Part shown: positions 44,595-51,694 of the stretch, piece by piece
Position numbering within the stretch: the stretch's first letter is position 1
Layout of the letters: each line of letters opens with the position of its first letter
Assembly (NCBI GenBank): GCA_017522105.1
Contig: JAFXAA010000006.1
Coordinates: 35,213 to 99,212, forward strand
Direction of reading: 5' to 3'
From: Bacteroidales bacterium
GTDB taxonomy: Bacteria; Bacteroidota; Bacteroidia; Bacteroidales; P3
DNA length: 64,000 nt
Translations under genes and position numbers: made by a program
The notes under the pieces: generated by a model
Seen by the model: only the letters and a program-made list of their open reading frames with translations
Databases searched by the model: none
Told to the model about the DNA's origin: nothing

Positions 44595-45794
44595 ATGAAA
44601 AATATAGAACGTATCATTTTGACCCTCGGGCTGTTGGCCCTTCCGGCAGCGGCCATGGCACAGAGCGACGAGCCGCAGAAGAAATCGGAAATACAGGTGG
44701 GCAAGCTCGACGTCATCTACGAGGAGGAGGAGTTCAAGGGGATAGAGATTGACCAGTGCGACGAGGAGGAGACGGAGGAGAACCTGTACCAGGCACCGTT
44801 CATGGTGAGGCCCGACGGCGATGACGACGAAGGGACGATACAGGCCTTCACCCTCGACGACGAGGGCGCCGACAGCGAGGAGGACATCATCTTCGAGGCC
44901 TTCGACACCATGGCCATCCACCTGCCCAAGCTCGACCCGAAGACCATCACGGAGCCCATCATGCTGCAGCTGACGAAGTTCTCCTACCCCACGCCTACCA
45001 CCTCGCGCCCGTCGAGCCACTTCGGGCCGCGGCGACGCCGTTTCCACTACGGCCTCGACCTGGCACAGCCCACGGGCGAGCCCATCTATGCGGCCTTTGA
45101 CGGCGTGGTGCGCATATCGAAGCGCAACAAGAGCTACGGCAACCTGGTCATCATACACCACGCCAACGGTCTGGAGACCTACTATGCCCACATGTCGAAG
45201 CGCCACGTCAGCGCCGGCGACCACGTGAAGAGCGGCGACGTCATAGGCCTCTGCGGCAACACGGGGCGCTCCTTCGGCAGCCACCTGCATTTCGAGATAC
45301 GCTACATGGGCAACGCCATCAACCCGGAGAACGTGATTGACGTGGCAACCCACGACCTCATAAGCAACACACTGACGCTCAGCTCCGACTCCTTCCGCAA
45401 GGTGGCCAAAGGAGGCAAGGGTGCGAGCGGCGGCAAAGTGTCGTCGAGCGGCTGGTACCGCGTGCGCAACGGCGACACCCTGGAGAAGATAGCGCGCCGC
45501 AACGGCACCACGGTGCAGCGCCTCTGCAAGCTCAACGGCATCAAGGCCACCTCCACGCTCCGCGTGGGGCAGCGGCTGAAGGTCAGCGGCTCGGCGGCCA
45601 AGCAGGGTGGTGCAAGCACCGCCAAGGCTTCGCAAGGCAGCGCCAAAGGTGGCGGCACCTACACTGTGCGCAAAGGCGACACCCTCTACAGCATCGCCAA
45701 ACGCAACGGCACCACGGTGCAGCGCCTCTGCAAGCTCAACGGCATCAGCGAGAGGAGCAAGCTGCGCGTGGGGCAGAAGCTGAAGCTCGGGTGA
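44595..45794 (+). CDS. M23-family peptidoglycan endopeptidase with two LysM domains
   Basis: A 399-residue exported protein with signal cleavage before Gln ('AAAMAQ', about residue 23). An acidic region (residues 30-110) is followed by the M23 domain (about 130-250) with 'HYGLDLAQ' (HxxxD) and 'SHLHFEI' (HxH) zinc motifs. LysM domains lie at about 280-330 and 355-399, both with 'VR(N/K)GDTL'. It should cut peptidoglycan peptide bridges, or act as an EnvC/NlpD-type activator if catalytically weak; the zinc residues here look complete. It has its own promoter and is followed by the trmD leader array. Confidence 0.9.
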   Translation: MKNIERIILTLGLLALPAAAMAQSDEPQKKSEIQVGKLDVIYEEEEFKGIEIDQCDEEETEENLYQAPFMVRPDGDDDEGTIQAFTLDDEGADSEEDIIFEAFDTMAIHLPKLDPKTITEPIMLQLTKFSYPTPTTSRPSSHFGPRRRRFHYGLDLAQPTGEPIYAAFDGVVRISKRNKSYGNLVIIHHANGLETYYAHMSKRHVSAGDHVKSGDVIGLCGNTGRSFGSHLHFEIRYMGNAINPENVIDVATHDLISNTLTLSSDSFRKVAKGGKGASGGKVSSSGWYRVRNGDTLEKIARRNGTTVQRLCKLNGIKATSTLRVGQRLKVSGSAAKQGGASTAKASQGSAKGGGTYTVRKGDTLYSIAKRNGTTVQRLCKLNGISERSKLRVGQKLKLG

Positions 45795-45795
45795 T

Positions 45796-45837
45796 GGTTA
45801 TTGGTTATTGGTTATCGGTTATTGGTTATTGGATATT
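45796..45837 (+). repeat. 7-bp tandem array before trmD
   Basis: Six units of GGTTATT (one GGTTATC, one GGATATT), ending 20 nt before the trmD ATG and starting 2 nt after the M23 stop. It is the same unit as before rbfA. Confidence 0.92.
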
Positions 45838-45857
45838 GAAGGGTTAATATTTCAGCC

Positions 45858-46538
45858 ATGAGGATTGACATCTTGACACTGTTCCCTAACATGATGACGA
45901 TGTTCTTCGAAGAGAGCATCCTCAAGCGGGCCCAGAAAAAAGGGCTGGTGGAGGTGGTGTTTCACGACCTTCACGACTACTCGCTCACCCGCTACGGTTC
46001 GGTCGACGACTACCCCTACGGCGGCGCCGCCGGCATGGTGATGGCTGTGGAGCCGTTGGCCAACTGCATCGAAGGGCTGCAGAAAGAGCGCCGCTACGAC
46101 GAAGTCATCTACACCGCCCCCGACGGCGAGATGCTCAGCCAGCCGATGGCCAACAAGCTGTCGCTGGCACAGAATTTGATGGTTCTCTGTGGGCACTACA
46201 AGGGAGTCGACGAGCGGGTGCGGGAGCATTTCATCACCAAGGAGATAAGCATCGGCGACTATGTGCTCACGGGCGGCGAGCTGGCCACGGCGGTCATCTG
46301 CGACGCCGTGATAAGGCTCATCCCCGGGGTGATAGGCGACGAGCAGTCGGCCCTGGAAGACAGCTTCCAGGACGGCCTTGTGGCACCACCGGAGTACACA
46401 CGTCCGCCCGAGTTCCGCGGATGGAAGGTCCCCGACGTGCTCCTCAGCGGCAACCACGCCAAGATAGAGCAGTGGCGCATGGAGCAGGCCATCCAGCGCA
46501 CCAAAGAGAGAAGACCCGGCCTGCTGAAGAAACAGTAA
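45858..46538 (+). CDS. trmD: tRNA (guanine37-N1)-methyltransferase
   Basis: A 226-residue SPOUT enzyme. '[21 protein letters not shown]' opens the protein; '[13 protein letters not shown]', '[17 protein letters not shown]', '[14 protein letters not shown]' and '[15 protein letters not shown]' are TrmD motifs, including the knot that binds S-adenosylmethionine. It methylates G37 in tRNAs to prevent frameshifting. It is followed 35 nt later by clpP. Confidence 0.97.
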   Translation: MRIDILTLFPNMMTMFFEESILKRAQKKGLVEVVFHDLHDYSLTRYGSVDDYPYGGAAGMVMAVEPLANCIEGLQKERRYDEVIYTAPDGEMLSQPMANKLSLAQNLMVLCGHYKGVDERVREHFITKEISIGDYVLTGGELATAVICDAVIRLIPGVIGDEQSALEDSFQDGLVAPPEYTRPPEFRGWKVPDVLLSGNHAKIEQWRMEQAIQRTKERRPGLLKKQ

Positions 46539-46539
46539 A

Positions 46540-46571
46540 CAACATATCAACGTATCAACAGATCAACATTA
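46540..46571 (+). repeat. 8-bp tandem repeat before clpP
   Basis: Four units: CAACATAT, CAACGTAT, CAACAGAT, CAACATTA. The array starts 1 nt after the trmD stop and ends 2 nt before the clpP ATG. Confidence 0.8.
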
Positions 46572-46573
46572 AT

Positions 46574-47236
46574 ATGACAGAATTCGAGAAATACGCCACC
46601 CGTCACCGTGGCATCAGCAGCACAACCATGGCCAAATACACGTCGGCCATCAACAACTCGCTCACGCCGTATATCGTCGAGGAGCGCCAACTCAACGTGG
46701 CCCAGATGGACGTCTTCAGCCGTTTGATGATGGACCGCATCATCTTCCTCGGCACCGCCATCGACGACTACACGGCCAACGTCATCCAGGCGCAGCTCCT
46801 CTTCCTTGAGAGCGTAGACCCCACCAAGGACATACAGATATACCTCAACTCGCCGGGAGGCTCGGTCTATGCCGGCTTGGGCATCTACGACACCATGCAG
46901 TACATCCAGCCCAAGGTGAGCACCATCTGCACGGGTCTGGCCGCCTCGATGGCCAGCGTACTCCTCTGCGCCGGCGAGAAAGGCCGCCGCTGCGCCCTGC
47001 CGCACGCCCGTGTCATGATACACCAGCCCATGGGCGGCGCCGACGGTCAGGCCACCGACATGGAGATCACCGTCCGCGAGATACTGAAGCTCAAGAAAGA
47101 GCTCTACGAGATCATCGCCAAACACAGCGGCCAGCCCTTCGAGCAGGTGGAGAAAGACTCCGACCGCGACCACTGGTTCACCGCCGAGGAAGCCCTCCAA
47201 TACGGCATGATTGACGAGGTGCTGACCAAGAAATAA
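46574..47236 (+). CDS. clpP: ATP-dependent Clp protease proteolytic subunit
   Basis: A 220-residue ClpP. The catalytic Ser is near residue 125 in 'GLAASMAS' and the His near 150 in 'MIHQPMGG', with 'LNSPGGSVYAGLGIYDTM' as the oligomer/active-site segment. With ClpX or ClpC it degrades unfolded and tagged proteins. The start follows an 8-bp repeat leader. The usual downstream clpX is not here; a strong terminator follows. Confidence 0.96.
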   Translation: MTEFEKYATRHRGISSTTMAKYTSAINNSLTPYIVEERQLNVAQMDVFSRLMMDRIIFLGTAIDDYTANVIQAQLLFLESVDPTKDIQIYLNSPGGSVYAGLGIYDTMQYIQPKVSTICTGLAASMASVLLCAGEKGRRCALPHARVMIHQPMGGADGQATDMEITVREILKLKKELYEIIAKHSGQPFEQVEKDSDRDHWFTAEEALQYGMIDEVLTKK

Positions 47237-47253
47237 TCAGTTTTGCCACATTG

Positions 47254-47290
47254 GTTTTCGGGCTGACAGCAATGCTGTCAGCCCGAAAAC
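47254..47290. terminator. Bidirectional terminator between clpP and the 47290 gene
   Basis: A perfect 17-bp stem, GTTTTCGGGCTGACAGC (47254-47270) with GCTGTCAGCCCGAAAAC (47274-47290), with a 3-nt loop. Confidence 0.92.
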
Positions 47291-48180
47291 TATTTGTCCG
47301 CAAACAACAGAAACGGCGAAGGTAATCCCCCGGTGACTATCCGGGTTATCCTATTGTCTTCGATGAAAAAGGCCGTAGGTGTCGCCTCAACAAAAGCCAC
47401 GCTATCCCTTGCCACTTCCCGGCAATTCACTTCAGGATATGACTCTTTGAAAAGAATGGAGACAGAGTCAGCCTCGGTTTGCATGGTGGCACACAGTGCA
47501 TAACAGATTGCCGTATCAACAAAACCATTCTCGACATACGCCTTATAGTTTTCCATAGAGTTCCAACAATGTTGGCATTGATATGACATAAAGAGCACCA
47601 GTTGACGCTTGGCTCCGGCTTTTGTGTACTTTATCAGTGGCGTCTCTGCAAGGTTCTTCCCCTCAAAGGGATGGCTGCCGTCATGGTATCTTTCTATTCT
47701 GAATGTTAACCCTGCGGCGAATACAGATGGCAGCATGACGGCAAGTAGAACAACAACCTTCCATTGCGGCACGTTATTGAAAATAGTCTCGTCAATATGA
47801 GCTATGACAATCAACATAGCTATCAGCGTCACATTCCTGATGTAAGTCATTGCCGGAGTAGATTTAATCAGGCTGCCAAAGCAGCCGCAATCCTTGACAG
47901 AGTTGACAAAATAGCCATAAGTATATGCTCCGGTAAAAACCAGAAGCACACAGATTGAGACAATGGCGGTAGTCCGTTGGAACAAACCCAATATCAAAGC
48001 CATGCCAAGCAGTATCTCCAGCAGGATTATCAAAGGGGCCATATATTGAAAGAATGGTAGCCCGTATTGTACGATAAGACTCTGGAATGCGGAGACATCA
48101 AGCACTTTTATTAGACCGGAAGACAAGAATACAATACCCACAATGATGCTCAGTATCCTTGAAATGCTTGCTCTATTCAT
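47290..48180 (-). CDS. MauE/DoxX-like membrane protein with C-terminal thioredoxin-like domain
   Basis: A 296-residue protein. Four membrane segments in residues 1-135 resemble MauE/DoxX redox-associated proteins ('GIVFLSSGLIKVLDVSAFQ', 'DCGCFGS'). A fifth segment leads into a periplasmic C-terminal domain (about 190-296) with 'LVLFMSYQCQHCWNSMENYKAYV', where Cys-x-x-Cys suggests a thioredoxin-like site. Such proteins are thought to handle electrons or disulphides for exported proteins. An upstream Met at 48219 is rejected because it falls inside the terminator hairpin of the preceding lipoprotein gene. The gene is clearly AT-richer than its neighbours. Confidence 0.75.
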   Translation of the reverse strand: MNRASISRILSIIVGIVFLSSGLIKVLDVSAFQSLIVQYGLPFFQYMAPLIILLEILLGMALILGLFQRTTAIVSICVLLVFTGAYTYGYFVNSVKDCGCFGSLIKSTPAMTYIRNVTLIAMLIVIAHIDETIFNNVPQWKVVVLLAVMLPSVFAAGLTFRIERYHDGSHPFEGKNLAETPLIKYTKAGAKRQLVLFMSYQCQHCWNSMENYKAYVENGFVDTAICYALCATMQTEADSVSILFKESYPEVNCREVARDSVAFVEATPTAFFIEDNRITRIVTGGLPSPFLLFADK

Positions 48181-48194
48181 TTGCAAAATTTTGG

Positions 48195-48230
48195 AAAGCC
48201 AATGGATGAACACTTTCATCCATTGGCTTT
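48195..48230 (-). terminator. Terminator of the 48258 lipoprotein gene
   Basis: A perfect 16-bp stem (48195-48210 with 48215-48230) with a 4-nt loop lies between the lipoprotein stop and the MauE/DoxX start. The T-tract after it on the minus strand is weak (CCAAAATTTTG), so read-through into the membrane protein is possible. Confidence 0.75.
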
Positions 48231-48257
48231 GTTGATAATGGTCGTTAAAACGACAGG

Positions 48258-48518
48258 TTACTTCTCATAGCAATACCAGTTGTACTCAGAAGCATTGGTT
48301 GCATCCCCGCCCACATGGCTGACGATATCGCTAAAGCTGAGAGACTTACATTCCTTGCTGCCTGTACCCATTGATATGGTGTGAGACTCTCCTGTTTCAT
48401 ACCACGTCACAAAGCATTCGCAACTGTACGTTTTATCTTCCTCTTTGCTGCATGCGACAAAGAAAACTGCCATAGAAAGGGCTAAAACGGTTCCTAAAAT
48501 GATTGATGTTTTTTTCAT
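48258..48518 (-). CDS. Small Cys-containing lipoprotein
   Basis: An 86-residue protein with signal and lipobox ('FFVACS', Cys at residue 26). The mature 60 residues contain three Cys besides the lipidated one, among them 'YSCECFVTWYETGES', and end in 'SEYNWYCYEK'. No family is recognised. The next gene downstream encodes a membrane protein with a thioredoxin-like site, so this lipoprotein may be its disulphide substrate or partner; that is inference from position. The start was taken at the signal peptide; an in-frame extension to 48602 has no sensible leader. Confidence 0.6.
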   Translation of the reverse strand: MKKTSIILGTVLALSMAVFFVACSKEEDKTYSCECFVTWYETGESHTISMGTGSKECKSLSFSDIVSHVGGDATNASEYNWYCYEK

Positions 48519-48635
48519 GTTATTACTTTTTATTGATTTCGCCTCCACTTGACGGCTATCGGCATTCTCCTTTTTTACAGCACCAAACATTGAATTATGC
48601 ACATAAAAAGAGCGTGGTACTTTTAGGTCTTCATT

Positions 48636-48759
48636 GGTTCTCCTGAGGTCTTGGACTACCTATATTTCCCCAATTACAACGTATAAGTCCACGCAAACGT
48701 GGAAACGCTGTAGCCAAAGCTGGGGAAATCTCTGAAAGTGTCCAAGTTTCAGGAGAACC
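48636..48759. repeat. Nested inverted-repeat element (MITE-like or structured RNA)
   Basis: Outer arms GGTTCTCCTGAGGTCTTGGAC (48636-48656; first 20 bases compared) and 48740-48759 pair with three differences. Inside, ATTTCCCCA (48664-48672) pairs with TGGGGAAAT (48721-48729). Innermost is CCACG-CAAA... as CCACG (48689-48693) with CGTGG (48698-48702). No 8-bp target duplication is visible at the outer ends. The three concentric stems suggest a folded RNA or a miniature transposable element. Confidence 0.65.
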
Positions 48760-48900
48760 AGTTCTGCTATTTCGCTTTTTCCTATTCTATGATGTGCATA
48801 CTAATCTATGCGCTATGCTTCATTGGCAATGTTTTTCGTTTATACTATGTTTAAAAGCGACTGCAAAAGTACGAATAAAAATCCATCCAGCAAAAATTAT

Positions 48901-48931
48901 TTTGCCAGTTTCACAAAAATATGTACTTTTG
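48901..48931 (+). promoter_or_regulatory. Promoter of the ATPase remnant
   Basis: TTTG (48901-48904), a 19-nt spacer and TACTTTTG (48924-48931): a full consensus promoter. Confidence 0.75.
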
Positions 48932-48940
48932 CAGTCCGGT

Positions 48941-48978
48941 TGAGTAAAATTACTCAGTGCATTGAGTAAAATTACTCA
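48941..48978. promoter_or_regulatory. Duplicated operator-like palindrome
   Basis: Two identical 16-bp palindromes TGAGTAAAATTACTCA (48941-48956 and 48963-48978), 22 bp apart centre to centre, lie directly downstream of the promoter, at about two helical turns. This is a classic layout for a cooperative dimeric repressor. Confidence 0.65.
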
Positions 48979-49002
48979 GTTGATTTAACAAAGAATATAT
49001 AT

Positions 49003-49289
49003 ATGTTCGAACGCGTTTATTGTAAGGTAATTAAGGAACGTTTGGAAGATCCTATTCCCACCGTATGCAACCTTACTATTGGCGTGATGGTGACAATGAA
49101 GTGGACTTTGTCCTAAAATCAGGTAGTAAGATTGTCGGAATGGAAGTAAAGTCGAGCCATGAGAAATACACCCATGGATTGACACTGTTCCGTGAACAAT
49201 TCAAGCCTCATGCCGCTTTTGTAGTTGGCTATGAAGGCTACCCCGCTACAGACTTCCTAACCGCCGACCTACGAACACTATTTGATTAG
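49003..49289 (+). pseudogene. Remnant of an AAA_14/DUF4143 ATPase
   Basis: The first about 18 codons ('MFERVYCKVIKERLEDPI') match the N-terminus of DUF4143-type ATPases. After that the frame changes: in the next frame the C-terminal part continues ('YYWRDGDNEVDFVLKSG', 'VGMEVKSSHEKYTHGL', '[11 protein letters not shown]'), which is the nuclease-like DUF4143 end. The whole ATP-binding middle (roughly 300 residues in family members) is missing. The gene is therefore an internally deleted, frameshifted remnant that keeps its promoter and operator. Confidence 0.8.
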
Positions 49290-49339
49290 ACTGCAACAAT
49301 CAATCGGTAAAATATTTTCATCATGTCGCGGAAAATGCG

Positions 49340-49347
49340 TATTTTTG
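49340..49347 (+). promoter_or_regulatory. -7 box of dut
   Basis: TATTTTTG, 24 nt before the dut ATG. Confidence 0.6.
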
Positions 49348-49371
49348 CATCTTGAAATATACAGAGAATAT

Positions 49372-49809
49372 ATGCAGATAAAGATAGTCAATAAGAGCCA
49401 TCACCCGCTGCCGAAGTATGAGACACAGCAGTCGGCGGGGATGGATTTGAGGGCTTATTTGCCCGAGGGACCGATTACGTTGAAGCCGACGGAAAGAGGG
49501 CTCGTGAAGACGGGGCTCTTCATGGAGCTGCCGGCGGGCTACGAAGCGCAGGTGCGGCCCCGCAGTGGTCTGGCGCTGAAGAAGGGCATCACGGTGCTCA
49601 ACTCGCCCGGCACCATCGACGCCGACTACCGTGGCGAAATATGCGTCATCCTCATCAACCTCTCGCAGGAGGACTTCGTCATCAACGACGGCGAGCGCAT
49701 CGCCCAAATGGTCATCGCCCGATACGAGCAGGCCGAAATCGTAGAAGTGCAGGAACTCAGCGACACCGAGCGCGGCAGCGGCGGCTTTGGACACACGGGG
49801 AAGAGTTAA
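49372..49809 (+). CDS. dut: dUTP diphosphatase
   Basis: A 145-residue trimeric dUTPase with all five motifs: 'AGMDLRAYL', '[12 protein letters not shown]', '[11 protein letters not shown]', 'GERIAQMVI' and the C-terminal '[10 protein letters not shown]'. It hydrolyses dUTP to dUMP and keeps uracil out of DNA. The stop codon lies inside the first unit of the 7-bp array leading into namZ. An in-frame extension upstream of 49372 crosses the promoter and was not used. Confidence 0.97.
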   Translation: MQIKIVNKSHHPLPKYETQQSAGMDLRAYLPEGPITLKPTERGLVKTGLFMELPAGYEAQVRPRSGLALKKGITVLNSPGTIDADYRGEICVILINLSQEDFVINDGERIAQMVIARYEQAEIVEVQELSDTERGSGGFGHTGKS

Positions 49810-49844
49810 GAGTTATGAGTTATGGGTTATGAGTTAGGAGTTAA
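49803..49844 (+). repeat. 7-bp tandem array joining dut and namZ
   Basis: Six units of GAGTTAT type (GAGTTAA, GAGTTAT, GAGTTAT, GGGTTAT, GAGTTAG, GAGTTAA). It supplies the dut stop, the namZ start (ATG at 49822) and the first seven namZ codons. Confidence 0.92.
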
Positions 49845-50985
49845 GCGGGTATTGCTTTTTGCTGCGATGTTGTCGCAACTTATTATGTCGTGTGCGCATG
49901 CACAACAGACGAGCACAATGCCTTTGCGCACTGGCGCCGAGCAGTTGATGGAGATAATCAACCACCCCACCGAAAGTACCGCCGACATGGTGCAGGCCCT
50001 GCGCAACCCCAACGGCGGCGGCGTGGCCGTGGTGGGCAACCAGACTTCGATAGTGGGAACCGCCCATTTGGTGGACACGCTGCTGGCCAGCGGCATCCAT
50101 GTGACCAAGATATTCTGCCCCGAACACGGCTTCCGCGGCACGGCGGCAGCGGGTGCCCATGTCGACAACAGCACCGACCCCAAGACAGGCCTGCCCATCA
50201 TCAGCCTCTACGGAAAGAACAAGAAACCCACGCCGGAGCAGATGGCGGACATGGACTACGTCATCTTCGACCTGCAGGATGTGGGGTGCCGCTTCTATAC
50301 ATATTTAAGTACATTGCATTATGTGATGGAAGCCTGCGCTGAGCGCGGCATACCGCTGATAGTCCTGGACCGCCCCAACCCCAACGGCCACATGCTTGAC
50401 GGTCCGGTGCTGGACACGGCGACTTGCCGCTCCTTCGTGGGCATGCACCCTGTGCCGGTGGTCTACGGCATGACGATAGGGGAGTATGCGCAGATGATCA
50501 ACGGCGAAGGCTGGCTTGCCAATCACGCCCGTTGTGACCTCACCGTGGTGCCCATGCAGGGCTACGACCGCCACGGCTTCTACCCGCTGCCTGTGCCGCC
50601 GTCGCCCAACTTGCGCACCGCGCAGGCCGTGGCCCTCTACCCGAGCCTCTGTTTCTTCGAGGGTACCAATTGTGGCGTCGGGCGCGGCACCAACTACCCC
50701 TTCGAGTGGGTCACCTACGGTACCGACACCCTCGACCTGCGGTCATATTCCGTCGGCGAGGAGAATCCCGACCTGATAGACCTCTGGCCGCTGATGGAGA
50801 TGTACCGCCGTGTGCCGCAGGGCAAGTTCTTCCTCAAGAGCAACTTCTTCGAGAAGCTGGCCGGCACCACCGAGCTGCGCCGCCAGATAGAGGCCGGCAT
50901 GGACGAGAATGAGATACGCGCTACCTGGCAGCCGTGGCTGGAGCGGTTCAAAGAGATACGCAAAAAGTATTTAATATATCAATAA
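49822..50985 (+). CDS. namZ: Exo-beta-N-acetylmuramidase (DUF1343/NamZ)
   Basis: A 387-residue exported protein of the DUF1343 (GH171) family. Marks are 'GVAVVGNQTSIV', 'FCPEHGFRGTAAAGAHVD', 'LPIISLYGKNKKPTPEQM', 'VIFDLQDVGCRFYTY', 'ERGIPLIVLDRPNPN' and 'FFEGTNCGVGRGTNYPFEW'. NamZ releases terminal MurNAc from peptidoglycan fragments. The signal (about residues 8-28, 'SCAHAQ') ends before Gln. The first residues 'MGYELGVK' are encoded by the 7-bp array; a GTG at 49840 (Val7) could be an alternative start. Confidence 0.9.
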   Translation: MGYELGVKRVLLFAAMLSQLIMSCAHAQQTSTMPLRTGAEQLMEIINHPTESTADMVQALRNPNGGGVAVVGNQTSIVGTAHLVDTLLASGIHVTKIFCPEHGFRGTAAAGAHVDNSTDPKTGLPIISLYGKNKKPTPEQMADMDYVIFDLQDVGCRFYTYLSTLHYVMEACAERGIPLIVLDRPNPNGHMLDGPVLDTATCRSFVGMHPVPVVYGMTIGEYAQMINGEGWLANHARCDLTVVPMQGYDRHGFYPLPVPPSPNLRTAQAVALYPSLCFFEGTNCGVGRGTNYPFEWVTYGTDTLDLRSYSVGEENPDLIDLWPLMEMYRRVPQGKFFLKSNFFEKLAGTTELRRQIEAGMDENEIRATWQPWLERFKEIRKKYLIYQ

Positions 50986-50986
50986 A

Positions 50987-51628
50987 ATGAAGAAAAGCAT
51001 TATTCTGATGGCAGCCGCTGCGATGATGTTCGCCGCCTGCTGCAACAAGCAAGAAGCCGCCACCGAGGTCAATACGGCCGACATGGTGATGCAGAACATC
51101 CTGAACCGCAAGAGCGTGCGCTCCTACAACGGCGACAGCATCCCTGCCGACGTGATGGAGAATCTGCTGCGCGCCGCCATGGCCGCCCCCAGCGGACGCG
51201 ACCTGCGCCCCTGGCAGATTGTGGTGATGACTGACAAGAGCCAGTATGAGACCGTTTTTGAGGGCAACTTCAATATGCAGAAGTTCATGGAGAGCGGCGC
51301 CGTGATTATCCTCTGCGCCGACACCACCTTCACTGCCCCCACACGCGACAATCCCGACGGGCCCGCTGTGACGCAGGTCAACCAGATGTGGCGTGACGAC
51401 CTGGGTGCCGTCACCGAGAACCTGCTGCTGGCCGCCGAAGCTTATGGTCTCGGCGCCTGCTGGACGGCGTGCTACCCCTATCCCGACCGCATGGACCCCA
51501 TAAAGAAAGCCCTGCAACTGCCGTCGACGGTGGTGCCATATGCCGTGGTGCCCATCGGCTACCACGACGGCACGACCCAGCCCAAGGACAAGTGGGACCC
51601 TGCGCGTGTGCATTACAACCGCTGGTAA
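50987..51628 (+). CDS. Nitroreductase-family lipoprotein
   Basis: A 213-residue flavin-fold protein: 'ILNRKSVRSYNGDSIPADVMENLLRAAMAAPS', 'RPWQIVVM', 'LGAVTENLLLAAEAYGLGACWTA' and 'VPYAVVPIGYHDG' are nitroreductase motifs that bind FMN. Unusually it starts with a lipoprotein signal ('MMFAACCNK', Cys near residue 18), so it should be exported. FMN enzymes outside the cytoplasm need special cofactor delivery; alternatively it may have lost cofactor. The gene starts 1 nt after namZ and is followed by a terminator. Confidence 0.82.
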   Translation: MKKSIILMAAAAMMFAACCNKQEAATEVNTADMVMQNILNRKSVRSYNGDSIPADVMENLLRAAMAAPSGRDLRPWQIVVMTDKSQYETVFEGNFNMQKFMESGAVIILCADTTFTAPTRDNPDGPAVTQVNQMWRDDLGAVTENLLLAAEAYGLGACWTACYPYPDRMDPIKKALQLPSTVVPYAVVPIGYHDGTTQPKDKWDPARVHYNRW

Positions 51629-51651
51629 GACTTACATGGAAAGAAAAAGAG

Positions 51652-51684
51652 AAAAGTGCCGCTCCACGTTAGAGCGGCACTTTT
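51652..51684. terminator. Bidirectional terminator between nitroreductase and recQ
   Basis: AAAAGTGCCGCTC (51652-51664) pairs with GAGCGGCACTTTT (51672-51684) around a 7-nt loop, between convergent genes. Confidence 0.92.
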
Positions 51685-51694
51685 CTTGTATGTC

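Larger units (their letters stand above)
48519..49002. other. 484-bp AT-rich intergenic stretch
   Basis: It contains the nested inverted-repeat element (48636-48759), weaker outer inverted repeats reaching about 48594 and 48795 (ATGCACAT against ATGTGCAT; AAAAAGAGCG against CGCTTTTT), and the promoter and double palindrome ahead of the ATPase remnant. No gene was found. Confidence 0.6.

Noticed and set aside
48181-48219. Start of the MauE/DoxX gene at 48219
   Set aside because: The extra 13 codons lie within a 16-bp terminator stem of the upstream gene; 48180 begins the hydrophobic region properly.
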